Source: Rotaria sordida (lineage: Eukaryota > Rotifera > Eurotatoria > Philodinida > Philodinidae). From it: a stretch of 64,000 nt of DNA. The translations under genes were made by a program, and so were the position numbers. The notes under the pieces were generated by a model. It made no database searches. It was given only the letters and a program-made list of their open reading frames with translations, and was not told the origin of the DNA. How positions within the stretch are numbered: the stretch's first letter is position 1; each line of letters begins with the position of its first letter. The DNA lies in assembly GCA_905250125.1 (NCBI GenBank), contig CAJNOL010000264.1, forward strand, positions 114,147 to 178,146. The letters are read 5' to 3'. Shown piece after piece: positions 23,101 to 35,215 of the stretch.

Positions 23101-24557
23101 GAAATGGAGAATCGGTTAGTATAAAGAAAGAAAAAAAATCTCAATAATTACATATGTATAATTTTATATATGTCATTCTTTGTTTTCTTCTTCTTCTTCT
23201 TATTCTAGTGTTTACATGCTGCTACAATGTTTAATCATGCTTCAATTGTTCGTAGTCTTATTGATAATGGTGCTAATCCATTATTAAATAATTGGGAAGG
23301 TATGACAGCTGTTGATTTAGCTAAAGAAGCACAACTTAAAGATATACTTGATATATTAATGAAATCATTAGCAACAAAATTAAGTGAACATGGTCGACAA
23401 TATTTATTACATAAAAGTACACGACGAAGTGATGCTAATTTTAATTTAGAATTAATTGAAAATGAAGATGATGATGAATGGAAATTATATAAAAGTTTAA
23501 AATCAGCTGCTGAACTTGAACGTTTAGAAGAAGAAATTGAACAAATACCAATTCTACCTAATTTACCAGCAACAAAAGGAAAACAAACAAATACAAGACA
23601 ACAAATATTATCTAATAAACCACATCGTTATCATTCAAGACCACTTTCATAAATTTTTTATATTTAACATTATTTTCTTTTAGAATAGAAGCTGTTCTCT
23701 CTCTGCATGCAATATCGTATTGTTTTTTTTTTCTTTTTCTTTTTTGCATACTAACCTTTTGCAAGTAGAATAGCTTGTATACCATACTTAAATACATTAA
23801 AACTAACAGCATCATTTGGACGAAGACTAACTAATGAAAGTAATGTTGTTCGATGATCTTTACATCCTGACCAGATATGACTAGATAAGAAAAATATTTG
23901 TTTTTTCATAAAATACAAATCATAATATCTTTACTTATTACAAAGATTTTCTAATAATTTATTATATAAATCACCTTTAAGTAATAAGATATCATCATTT
24001 ACTAAAAAAGAAAAAGAAAATAGATCATCTAATTAAATATAATTTTAACTTACATGTATTAAAATTTGAATAAAGTTCAACAAGTAAAGAATCAAATGAT
24101 GGATGTTTAGGATCAGCAAGATGTAAACGAGTTAATGCTTTTTCATATGGTTTTGTTTGACATTGACTTTCAAAACTATGAAAATTTTTTCAATTTTAAA
24201 TACACAAAAAGAAAAAGTTTATTATTTTTTTTTTCTATATAACTTACTAATTATAAAGAAAATCAATTGGATCCTCAGGTTTAATTCGAGCTACTTGAAG
24301 AAATGCTTCCGATATGACTTCTCGGGCTTTTATCCGATCTTAAGAAGAAAAAAAAAGACAACATTATTTCAAAAACTAAATTAATCATTTTAATTTTTTC
24401 TTTCACCAAGATATACTTGATCAGTTTCAATACTACTACTAACAGATGTCGATGGTGACGATGGTGATAATGTTGAATTTGTTACTGTTGTTGAGCTTAA
24501 ATTCGATGGCGTTAATCGACCACCAGATACATTTTTTGGTTGAAAACGTGTATTCAT
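20108..24557 (-). CDS. TPGS1: Tubulin polyglutamylase complex subunit 1
   Basis: Seven exons (24557-24407, 24338-24248, 24175-24054, 24001-23935, 23880-23756, 21601-21451, 20270-20108) join in frame to 289 residues; the vertebrate protein is about 290. Residues 70-82 (KPEDPIDFLYNYF) form the Dpy-30-like dimerisation motif that follows a helix, as in vertebrate TPGS1. The later segments NKLLENL, GCKDHRTTLL, VSFNVFKYGIQ and the C-terminal TRITLEEFQKLAMPIYLKTI also match the family by eye and in order. TPGS1 targets the TTLL1 polyglutamylase complex to centrioles, axonemes and neuronal microtubules. The Ser/Thr-rich first 45 residues are poorly conserved. The 2.15 kb intron 21602-23755 contains an ankyrin-repeat gene on the other strand; the intron 20271-21450 contains a foldback element. 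The ATG at 24557 faces eL34 across 353 bp. Confidence 0.85.
20390..21021. repeat. Large foldback element in TPGS1 intron
   Basis: Nearly the whole 630 bp is an imperfect palindrome with arms of about 300 bp. The left end is GACGAGAGAATGTTTCCAAA; the right end reversed is CACGAGGGAAGGTTTTCCAA. Inner matches include TATTGTGAAAGTTTCAG on the left and its reverse complement near 20762. No coding capacity was seen. It shares its terminus with the elements at 13354 and 27861. Confidence 0.7.
22194..23652 (+). CDS. Ankyrin-repeat protein nested in TPGS1 intron
   Basis: Two exons, 22194-23114 and 23209-23652, join in phase 0 (donor GTTAGT, acceptor TTCTAG) to 454 residues. Residues 1 to about 60 are acidic and Ser-rich. 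From about residue 65 to 350 there are roughly eight ankyrin repeats, with clear units such as NSTALLLSCARGHYSCVDYL and GSTSLHVACERGFTDVVQLL; the last is split by the intron (ESCLHAA). The C-terminal 90 residues are charged and helical (SAAELERLEEEIEQ). Ankyrin repeats bind other proteins; the partner is not evident. I chose the first in-frame ATG. It lies on the opposite strand inside a TPGS1 intron, and its stop is 104 bp from the nearest TPGS1 exon, so the two transcripts may overlap. Confidence 0.85.
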
Positions 24558-24910
24558 TAATGAAAAAAAATGATCTATAGTAAAAAGAAAATTGAAAACT
24601 ACCATTAATGAATACTGATAACTAAGTAACGTCCTTTATTGAAAAAAATATTTTTCTAATATACAAATGCATTTTGAGCGAGGTTTAATCATATTTTTTT
24701 CATCTTAGTTTTTATTCGATATTCATTATTAACCAATCGAAATAGAGATATATATATGTATGTATATGAAAATGAGTATGTTTATTTATTCTTTTTCTTT
24801 TTATTAAAAATTTTTCTACAATTTATGTTTTATATTTGAAAATCAAAAATATTTATTTATTATTTTAAGATCATTTGACAAAAAAAAAGAAGAAAATTAA
24901 TTTATAAAAA
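24558..24910. promoter_or_regulatory. Divergent promoter region TPGS1 / eL34
   Basis: A 353 bp AT-rich gap separates the TPGS1 start (leftward) from the eL34 start (rightward). It presumably holds both promoters. I could not identify specific elements. Confidence 0.45.
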
Positions 24911-25471
24911 ATGGTCCAACGATTAACTTATCGTCGTCGTTTATCATACAATACAAAATCAAATCGGGTTAAAATGTATGTTTTCTTCTTTTTTAATTTA
25001 TTTTATTTAAATTTTTAATCTATTAATTTATAGTGTGAAAACACCCGGTGGTAAATTAACATATCAATATGTTAAAAAACGAGGAGCAGTCCCTAAATGT
25101 GGCGATTGTAAAGTCGAATTACCAGGAGTAAAATTTTGATCCATGAAATGATTGATTATTATTTAATTTATTATTTAGATAAAAGCATCTCGTCCAAAAC
25201 AACGTATGACAATGACGAAACGATTAAAAACTGTTTCACGTACATATGGAGGTTCACGATGTGCTAAATGCGTTCGTCTTCGGTAAAAACAAAGATATTA
25301 AAATATTTTTTATTTTTCTATAATTAATTGAATTTTTTATGTTTTAGTATTGTTCGAGCTTTTCTTATTGAAGAACAACGTATTGTTGCTATGGTTATGA
25401 AATCGAAAAAAGTAACTGGTCCAACAGAAACAACAGCAACAACACAACCAACAAGCCAAAAAACGAAATAA
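24911..25471 (+). CDS. RPL34: Large ribosomal subunit protein eL34
   Basis: Four exons (24911-24975, 25034-25127, 25179-25282, 25348-25471) give 128 residues. The start MVQRLTYRRRLSYNTKSN and the middle segments KTPGGKLTYQYVKKRG and RPKQRMTMTKRLKTVSRTYG are unmistakable eL34. The two CxxC pairs (CGDC and CAKC) are the zinc-binding cysteines of the family. The C-terminus is a Thr/Gln-rich extension typical of animal eL34 variants. The protein is part of the cytosolic 60S subunit. Introns are 41-65 bp. Polyadenylation-like AATAAA hexamers occur near 25604. Confidence 0.97.
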
Positions 25472-28400
25472 AACATAAGTTTTATTGTTTTTTCACTTGG
25501 CAATTATTATTATTTTGTTTTGTGATGTTACATCTCTCTTCTTTTAACATCATTTATTGCCAACTTGATATTGAAAAAACATGAAGAGAGAAAAAAAAAG
25601 AAAGAATAAAAAATAATAAAACGAACATCAAATAATGAAATTATTTTGAATTGCAATAGTCATTGTAATATAACCGCAATTGTTTAATGAATAAGTTTTT
25701 CGATTTAAAAATGAACATTACTTATTGTTCATTATCATAACTGAATATAAGATCTGTGATTTACTCATATTTTCTGTTCCCAAATGGAGAACATCTATGT
25801 TTTTTTTTTGAAGGAGCACAGAATTATAGTACGTTGTACAATAATCACAAACTCTGGGAAGACCAACTCGATCTTCGGAGCAGCGCCATTCCTATGCTGA
25901 ATACAACAGTGTATCATATAGAATTAATAGGTAGTTTTTATTTAACTGTATATAAAATATTGGATACAAAGGAGTCAAAGAAATTGTAATAACTATTTAA
26001 GATAATTTTATTTAATTATTTGGTGATTATCATAAAAGCATGTTTTTTGAATTATCTAAATAATACACTAGAATTAGACATGAACGGAACCAATCGTTTT
26101 TGGTCCCGGTGGAACTAGGATTATCTTTTTCGTATCTATTTAGAACATATAAGTCATGATAATATGATGTCCGACGCAAGTTTTACATGGCTGTAAAAGG
26201 TATCGTTTCAAATAAAAAAGTGTCGGTCCTCACATCTAATTAGAAATCATTTGAGAAGTTTTATTTATTCAAATTTTAGAAATAAAAAAGTTTATTTCAA
26301 TCACCAAACATTAGATAAATTCGATTGAAAATATTTAAATTTGAAGAACTACTATAAATAGTCTTGTCAATCTCATCTATACAAATGAAATAATTTCCAG
26401 CAGATATCAATTATTTATCTAATTAAACAGATAAAAAAATCAACACATTTCACGGATTTAATCAAAAGAAAAAGTTCATTCTTAATAATTTCGTTTTGAA
26501 TAAGATTTAATATATCAATGAGTGAATATTAAAAAAAATTAACAACTATCCAGATCTTCTCCATTGTCGTTTCTAAGATGAAATAGACATGCATATCTAA
26601 GCTATTATTAAAGATTTTCTACATCAAACAGTAATGAAATTCTAAAAAAACTAATTGAAGCAATCATTCTATAATAATACTTGATAGAAACAAATAATGA
26701 ATCACTTCTGATAATATAATATTGCTGTTCTAATTTATATTCGTTCAATCATTTTGAAAGAATAGTACATGGTATAGTATAAACGAATTTAATAATTAGT
26801 CACATTCTTATCAGGGGTGTAAGATTTCCTGATGGTATTAAAAAAAATAAAGGCTTGCTAGAATGAAAATACATAATGTCTTGATTTTACATATTTCTCA
26901 TTAACAATTTTTTAGTATAATTTATGCAACTCGGATAATGTCGATTGATTAAATATGGTTATTGACAAAGGGATCAATAGGATAACTGTCTTAATCTTGA
27001 AAAATTTCCGTTTTTCTCTAGCATTTTATTGGTTGCTTTTGCTCATCAATTCCTAAAAACATGCTCAATCCCTGCTCTACCAAAATTCGGTCATTTATAG
27101 CAAAAAACTTTTCAAGTCATTACTCTCGTCTAATCCTGATGACCTCGAAATACTCCTGGTTATTGAAGAACATATTATTTATTCTTTTTAAGTTTGTTTA
27201 TTCAATTCCATTTTATTTCGTCACGTAATTTTAACATCATTCAACAAAAAAAAAGGTCAGATGACATGTTGTTTTTAAGTATATCTTTTGTCACCACATT
27301 CAAGAATTTCTAAGTTTACCTAGTCACGTAAAAGTTTTGCGTTAAATGTCTTTAGTATCGTAACGAGTATAATAAAATATTCAAGATAAAAGAAAAAGTA
27401 AAAAGTAAATTTTATATGAGCACACTCGAATGAATAAAAACAAGATGACATTTGTTTTTTTCTTGTTGAATATTCAAACATAATTAAAAAAATAATAAAA
27501 TATATTAACATACTAATGCATAATGATCGTTCTGACAATAGTATTTGTTATATAACACAGATGTTATGATATTTTCATACTCTGCCGTGCTTCATTGGAC
27601 CGGATAAGGCAGGATGCTCTGCAAACTCAATACCCTGTCTTGATGTATTTTTCAATCGAGTTCAAAAGACAGTAACGTTAAAAAGTACGTCTTTAATGCA
27701 CTGATACATTTGTTAAATCATTATTTTCAAGATGAAATCTTTGGTTTTTTTTCAATAAAAATTGCTTTAATTGTTCCGGATTATAAGAATTTGAAGAATG
27801 TGAACATCGAAAAGACTAGGTGGAAGCAAATTTGATGTGTACAATTAAGATTAACAGCAGACAGTCACTAATGAAAGAACTACCAGAAGTGATATCTCGC
27901 ATTTGAGATGGGATCAGTCATTACGTAGGACCTGCTGGGACTAGAAGGATTCTTCCTTATGAGCTACGTTTTTGGAGTTATGACCGTTACACTGGATTTT
28001 TTACCTTTGGCATAGTATTTATAAAAAATTCGGACAAACGAATTGTGATCTAAAACGTTGCCTATAAACAACTCCCGAAGTCAATAGAATCTCTAAAGAA
28101 AAATTTCAGTCAAAAAAGAGTGGTCTCTTCTAGAGATATCAGATGTGCAATAAAAACAGACCATAGTTTTTTGTGGATGCGATATCTTGAGAAGAGATCA
28201 CTCATTTTGTTTGAAGTTTTTATAATGTCCTATTGACTTCAAAAGCTCTCTATAGGGAACGTTTTAGGTCATAATTCGTTTCTCCGGATTTTTTATAAAT
28301 ACCGTGCCAAAGGTAGAAAAATCCAGTGTAATGGTCATAACTTCAAATGGGCAACATATGCGGAAGAATCCTTCTAGTTTCAACAGGTCCTACGCAATGA

Positions 28401-29279
28401 CTAGGGTCCTATCTCATATGCGACGTATCACCTCGAGTGGTTCCCTCGTAAGTGTCATCAGCAGAACCAAATGATATAAAACTCATAAGTTAATTTTTTG
28501 CGTTAATATGGTAAAAAAAAAACGAGAATAAGAAATACAAATACTATTTTTTCTACCATTAGCATTCGAAAAAACTCTGAGTATCAGTTGGTATGGTCAC
28601 TTGCAGTCTATTTTCAGCACTCCTGAAGTAAGGCAGAGTTATCCTGCCTTGTGAACATCAGTTATATAAACTTTAGTCAATGTGAAAGTATAATTCGAAT
28701 TTCATTACTCAATATTCAATTTTTTTATTTCAATAGAATTACAAATAGATATTTGTTAATTCTATCGCAATGTAAATATTCACTTATAATAAACTTCTTC
28801 GTCATTTTTTATTTATTTATCCGTTTTGCATAATTATGAATTTAATAAACAACATCTAAATACAAGTTGATATTTAAAGTACTTCTTTGATATCTTAATA
28901 ATCATTTCAAATTAATCATTTATTTTCTTTTTGCTTAATCTCGTTGTTAGAGTTTGTCTTTTATGTAAAATTTTGTTCGAGAATAAGCATGACAACAACA
29001 ATAACAACAACGAAACAAAAAAAAAAGAAATCACAATTGTACAAAACAACAACAATAATGAGATAAACTAGTGAGAGGCAAAAGGTAACCATTTATACAG
29101 GTAAAGAAGGTTGACAATAAAATGAATATACATGTAGAATAATGACTAAATCGGATATTAGAAATAAAACTCAAAGCTATAGTGATAGAAACTAATAAAC
29201 AATAATGAAAAGTGGAATATTTTCTTATTGATTAATTTTCATTAATAGAAATCCATTTGACGTTTGTTGTTTTTTGGAT
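25472..29279. other. Intergenic region, 3.8 kb, repeats only
   Basis: Between the converging ends of eL34 (+) and the Flower gene (minus). It holds the eL34 3' UTR, a large foldback element (27861-28458) and AT-rich sequence. The short open frames here lack exon-like context, and I see no gene. Confidence 0.4.
27861..28458. repeat. Large foldback element, about 600 bp
   Basis: Two arms of about 280 bp face each other around a centre near 28165. Recognisable pairs are TCATTACGTAGGACCTG (left) against CAGGTCCTACGCAATGA (right), and ACTGGATTTTTTACCTTTGG against its counterpart near 28308. The right terminus carries TTCCCTCGTAAGTGTC, linking it to the ACGAGG-ended elements. An outer pair (GGCAGGATGC near 27609, ATCCTGCC near 28641) may mark a larger original element. 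Confidence 0.7.
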
Positions 29280-30142
29280 TTAAGGTAATGGAGTAAAATT
29301 AAAACCTTTATCACCTGTATTGTTTGTAATATTTACTGGAGGACCTTCAGGTACTGGTGGTCCACGATTATTAACACCTACACCTGCTCGTTGAAGCATT
29401 TGTTCTAGTGGTGCTCTATAAAAGAGAAAAAAAGAATAAGAAGATAGATAAATATTTTTGAAATCAAAATTATACTTTTTGCCAACAGCTAACATAAATT
29501 GTATAGCTCCATTAACAAGTATGCAAATAAAACCAAATACAATAGTTGCTGAGTGACATAACATAAGAGGTACAAGAGGTGGTCTAAATAATAATAAAAA
29601 CTCAAAAAATATTATTTTTATTTATTCACAACATACACTGAATAAAGTACAGCCTTTTGCCATGATGGACGTTGTTCAGAAAATTGTGCCATCGGTTGTG
29701 TATATTGTACGAATTGACAACAAATTGGTACTTCAAACATAATTAATGCAAAGCCAAGAAATCTAATTGATAAATGGAAAAATCAAATCTTATCATATTA
29801 CGAAAAAAAAAAATATATATATATATACGAACATTATTATAATACCAGCAATTATACAGGATGGTGATAGACTCAGTGCTCCAAAAAGCCCACATATCAT
29901 TGCAACTAATAGAAGAAAAAGAAAAACAATAATTAAATGAAATAATAATATTTTTGTTTTGAAAATTTACGAATTCCAGAAACAACAGCAACAACTCGTA
30001 TAAACCAACGAAACCAAAATGTTGTTCCTTCAGCTTGAGGCTGTTGATTATCAATATTAACAGCCGTTTGAAATGCATTCATTGCTCGTCCAGCATAATT
30101 TGCACCTTGTGAAGCTTGATTTGCAGTCAAATTAAAACTCAT
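29280..30142 (-). CDS. Calcium channel Flower homologue (CACFD1 family)
   Basis: Five exons (30142-29971, 29905-29833, 29762-29637, 29583-29476, 29415-29280) join in frame to 204 residues. The family's landmarks are present in order: WFRWFIRVVAVVSG leading the first membrane span, an AMICGLFGALSLSP span, LGFALIMFEVPICCQFVQYT, the RPSWQKAVLY loop, and two further hydrophobic segments up to FMLAVGKK. A Pro/Gly/Asn-rich cytosolic tail follows. Flower is a four-span vesicle and plasma-membrane protein linked to endocytosis, Ca2+ entry and cell-fitness signalling in flies. The second exon uses a GTTCGT donor, required for frame. The E in FEVPICC matches the acidic residue noted in the family's selectivity-filter-like motif. 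Confidence 0.9.
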
Positions 30143-33051
30143 AGTTCATTCAAATTCAAAGAAAAAATGAATACAAATCTAAATGAAATAATTGTTCTTA
30201 AAAATTCATTAATTTATATATATATATTTACTTACAAAGATCGATGACAAATGAAAATTTTTCTCTTTTGTTCGACAATAAGATGTTCGGATATATTATT
30301 TTGTTTTTTTTTTGTGATGCGAGACAGACCAGCAAATAAACAACAACGTCTTGATATTAACGCGACAGATAGAGTGCGCCACATGATTTGTTTTATCGAC
30401 ATGATGTGTAATGCCTTTTAGTTTTGTAACAAATCTTAAGACATTGAAAATGAACGATTATCTATAGTCTAGGAATGCATGTCAATCATACTAATCAATA
30501 TGAAGAACTCTTGATAAATTCGGAATGAGGTAAATTTCAATAGAATACATTTTTTGATTTGTTTTTGAAAATTTATCAAAGGAAAGCAAGAATAAAAATT
30601 ATCGAAATATGAAAAGTCATGACAATAATATCTAACGATCATTTCAGAATAATGGTTTTTACTCTCAATGTTATCTACTCTACTATGACTAGTGCACAAT
30701 AGACAAGTTCTATAGAACTAGTGGCTACGGCGTATTTTCTGTTAAAAAATGCATTTTTTTTTTCAATTTCAAGTACTCAATAAAAAGATTGATAGGAGAA
30801 AAATGATATTTGTACAAGAAGACTTTCGATGTAAAGGCATGAAAGGGCTCTTACCCTATACATTTGTCGGAGAAGTTTTTATTTTAAAAATGAACAAACA
30901 ACATATTATTCTATTCAATTTTTCGTGCTATTTCCAAAAATGTCCTTATTTTTCTCTTCAAATACTTCTGAGACAAAAGAAAGTGAAAAATTTTTTAAAA
31001 CTAAGGTCAGTCTCAGTCAGCCAAAACATATTTCTTAATACCAATTCATTGTATTATATTCAACAATTTCAAATGAATTCCACCTGTTTGATTTCTTATG
31101 ATTAATCCTACATGCCAATATATAAAATCTGGCAAGCAGAACAAAAACGAGAGGAAGGAATGAAACAAAGTATAAAATATAACAAAAAACGCTATATCTA
31201 TTGATTGTCGTATTAACTTCCAAATGTTGAAGTTCATTATTGATCGTTACTAAAAAGTTTGTTCCATTGTTTGTGTTTTTTATGTCAGAACAAAATAATA
31301 AATAAATAAATTGGTTCGTTGACAAAAACGAATACAAATACTAATGCACTTTAATCAACATGCATAATTTTATGTATACAATTCAATATATCTCATTATG
31401 ACAAGAAATCTAAAATTGATGATTAACAGCTGTCAATGTATAAGAATTGTCAGCAGGACCAGAGTCAAAATTTAAGGATGGGAGAGAGCTCTGAGTTAAT
31501 TCTTTTCTATCAAAAAGTTTAACTGACTGTCTGCTTAAACATGAAGAAAGTTGACTTTTTAATACGATTTCTTTTGTGATTGAAAAAGATCATCCGTAAA
31601 CTGATCGATTGATATCAAGGGGGAAACGGCGGACTTTTGGACTTGAAGTTACTTTGAGCTACTTTAAGCTACTTCAAGTTATTTTCAGCTACTTAAAGTA
31701 GCTTACTTTGAAGTATTTTTCAACTTCAAATTTACCTGAAGTTACTTGAAGTTACTTTAAGCTATTTGTTCCTACTTTGGGCTACTTGGGTGGTACTTTG
31801 AGCTACTTCAAGTAGTCTACTTTGACGTACTTTGACGTACTTTTCTACTTCAAGTCCGCCGTTTCCCCCTTGATTGATATTCTACCGATCTATCATGTTG
31901 AATTAAATTCAACTCAATTGCATTGACTTTACTATTGAAAACCATATATCTTTTATAAGTCTTAATATATCGAAAAATTCTTCTTCAAACAAATTCTTTT
32001 TTTTTACTTGAATTCTATAAAAGATCAGCAATCTCTTATCAATAGCACATACTCGATTTCATGTGATTAAATGTACATGTCAATATATGATTTTCTATTA
32101 ATAACAACAACGATAGCAACGAAGAAAGACGTATAATATAAAAAATCGAGACTATTACATTGAATTACGTCAGGACAATTTTTTCAAGGAAATGGTCGCT
32201 AATGCAGAAAATACATCGCATTTGCTGATTAGTTTTTTTAAAAATCTGTATCCTTTCAGACATTCTTTATCTAGTGAGAATGTATAGCAGAGGTGTCAAT
32301 TACAGTTGAAAGCCTGCCACGCTCAAAAATTAATTCTACCGTGCTGCGATAGGTAATTAAATGAGTTGTAGCTGTCGCGATGATATTCTGTATTGAATTA
32401 GAACTGTTCCTACTAATTCATGAAATTCATCAAACTGCAGTATGTTACATTTATGAACACTGAAATTTCGGACAAATTCATTTAATTTTATAACACCATT
32501 AAGAAAAAAGCTGCTAGTGCCACGATGGTACTGATAAAATACCTCTTGTGTCATCGTGATTGTTTTAAAAGCCTGCATTTAGTGCCGGCACCACGATGGA
32601 TATCTCTGATATTGTGATTTATCAAGACCTTGGTTTTTTTATACTATTCATTTAAGAATATGAATGATGACTATTTAATTAACAACAGCTAATGGTTAAA
32701 CCTCATCATATGTATTACACAGTGCTTTCGTCACAATTATGTAGTCTACGGAATTTATGTATGTAGAGTTCTGCTAGCAGTTCACATGTAGCAGAATTCA
32801 CCGAGAAGCTAATTTTTATTCGTCTGAAGGCTAAATTATTCTTCGTTCTCGAGACGAATTATCTGTATATATTTCAATTCTTTCGAACAATATTATTTTC
32901 AGATATGCATAACTAAAAGGAACAATCAATTCTGTAAATCACAAAAAAAGCACAACTAATAAAATGATTTTTGCAGAAAAAATAATTTCAGACTACAAAA
33001 AAAAATTCATTTCTCTTGCAATAGAAAACGTATTTAGAGGCAGATATGTTG
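30143..33051. other. Intergenic region, 2.9 kb
   Basis: Between the Flower start and the 3' end of the LamG gene, both leftward. It contains a hAT-type MITE (31616-31872) and otherwise AT-rich DNA. Short frames, such as + 30749-31105, show no domain or splice context, and I call none of them genes. Confidence 0.4.
31616..31872. mobile_element. hAT-like MITE, 257 bp, with 8-bp target duplication
   Basis: Both ends carry the same perfect 19-bp inverted repeat (CAAGGGGGAAACGGCGGAC). They are flanked by the identical 8-mer ATTGATAT at 31608-31615 and 31873-31880, the duplication length typical of hAT transposases. The interior is many degenerate copies of a short ACTTnAAGT / GAGCTACTTT motif on both strands, with no coding capacity. 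It is therefore a non-autonomous element moved in trans. Confidence 0.85.
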
Positions 33052-35215
33052 TTAAAGATTAGCAAGTACACAGATTTCTTGATTGTATAAATCTCGATTA
33101 TATATGCGAAATTCATCTATGGCACCTGTAAATGCTCCTGATACAATCGGTATGGGTCCATTTCGACAAGTCAGCGATATAGATGGACCCAATGGACTAT
33201 TATTACCCAATGTAATGTATTGTGGATCAGTAATGGTATATGTGGTCAAGCTTGAAGTATTTGTGGAAACAACATTCAATTGTCCGTTAATATAAAGGTG
33301 CATACCATTCGATGTTTCAAATACAACAGTCACATGAGTCCATTTATTTGCTGGCAAGATTGGACCTTTAATACTATGAACAGTTGCAGAATTTTGCATC
33401 CATTGAACTACTAAATAGCCTGTCGATGTAAAAGCAAGAAGATCATAACAGGAACTTCCATTGCCAGTTTGTAAATTCGATACATGAACAAGTGAACCTC
33501 CACCCGTAAGTGTAGCTGGATTGACCCAAAGTGCAAATGTAAATGGTGGATTGGATGTTTCTATGGATGGAAAACATTCTGCTTGAAAATAACTCGTATT
33601 TAATGGAAAATATAGAGCTTGTCCAAAATATCCTTGAGATATCGTAGTTGTACCTGATGCTATTCCATTGAAGAGATTAACACTATAATCATTGAATGTA
33701 TCAACTGTATTAAATGGATAATAGGCTGTCAATGTTGCGTCATTATAAATCTGACAAGTACTTCGAACAGCACCAGCTGATATTATAAAATGATCAATTC
33801 GTCTAGAATTTTGTAAATAGAGTTTAGCATATTTATATTTCGAATTCCACAAATTGTCATAATACCAAAAAAAAAACACGCATTCCAATTTTGAGAAACT
33901 ATTATATAAAGATCACTTAAATGTTTGTTTGAAAACAATTATAATTTTCACGGACAAAAATATTTCTAATTGAACGCTCAATAGTAATGAGAACAGACAA
34001 TAATACATGGATACATAGTCGCAAAAAAAAAATACAAATAATTAGTAGCGTATATTCGAGATAATCTTTTAGAATTATATATGAAAATTATATTCAATTT
34101 GATACATGTTTTGAAGGATGTTATTCATTATTTCACTTGTACTTCACTCATACTTCGAAATACTCGAATTGTGCTCTCTTCTTCTTGCTCTATGTACATC
34201 CATATAAATTTTTTATTTTTCATAACTTTGATCTAGCTATATTTTTCGTAAGTCTACTAATTATTTTCAATAAAATGATCAAAGTACGAAAATCTTAACA
34301 AGAATGTTAGAAGCAAAATCTTTAACAATGCTGACTATAAAAGTACAACTAGTTTTTTATAGTACAGATGTTATTGAAAATAAAGTTGCTTTCGTTACCC
34401 TTGAAAATAGGATGTTCCATAAGCTGATGATGAACTTTTTCCAATAGTTGTTATTAATCCTGATAAAGTTCCTTGATAAGGAGCAACAATACCATTCGAC
34501 ACAGCATCAATAAGACCATTGACATAGATTTGTTGTTGATATCATACTGCATCATAAACAACTGTTAAATGTGTTCAATCTTGGTTTGAAATTATTCTTG
34601 AACCGATTAATGTACTATTAGTATTCATCGAATTAAAAGAAAGTGTAAAACGAGCGTTTCTTAAACTGATTGAAAGACACTTTGAATTTGAATCACATTG
34701 ACCAAATATTCCATAGTCACCTAATATGGGAGAACTCGTTGGATACAACCAAACTTGTATAGTAAAACTTCGTTGAGCCAAATCAACATTTGGAATTAGA
34801 ATGTATTGAGAAGAAGAACTGAGACTTAATGCTTGACTACCAACATAAGAATTGGTAGTGTATCCAGGTGTAGAAGAACCCAATGGTAGTCCTGTTGCAT
34901 ATCCTGTTAAGTCATTTGAATTGCCATCAAAAGGATAGAGAACTGTAACCATCGAAGAACGATAAGATGTTTCTTGACCAATACATGTTGTATTAGAACA
35001 GATCGATTGAGTGATATTAGTAAATGAAGCTAATATCGAAATCGTAAAATATTGTTAATAATTTTCGTTTTCTAATTCTTTACTTACATTGTGAATTTGT
35101 TCGACTAATGACATATACATAGACAGGTGGAATAATAGTAACAAGAGCTGCGCTAATGATCAGCAGAAAAATAATAGTTAGTTTTAAAACAGTCTTTTGT
35201 TTTGGAGTCAAGTGA

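Noticed and set aside
30749..31105. 118-codon + strand frame as a gene
   Set aside because: Low-complexity composition, no domain and no splice or promoter context.
32357..32578. Minus-strand 73-codon frame resembling transposase debris
   Set aside because: A vague hAT-like feel only; no motif I could name and no terminal repeats.
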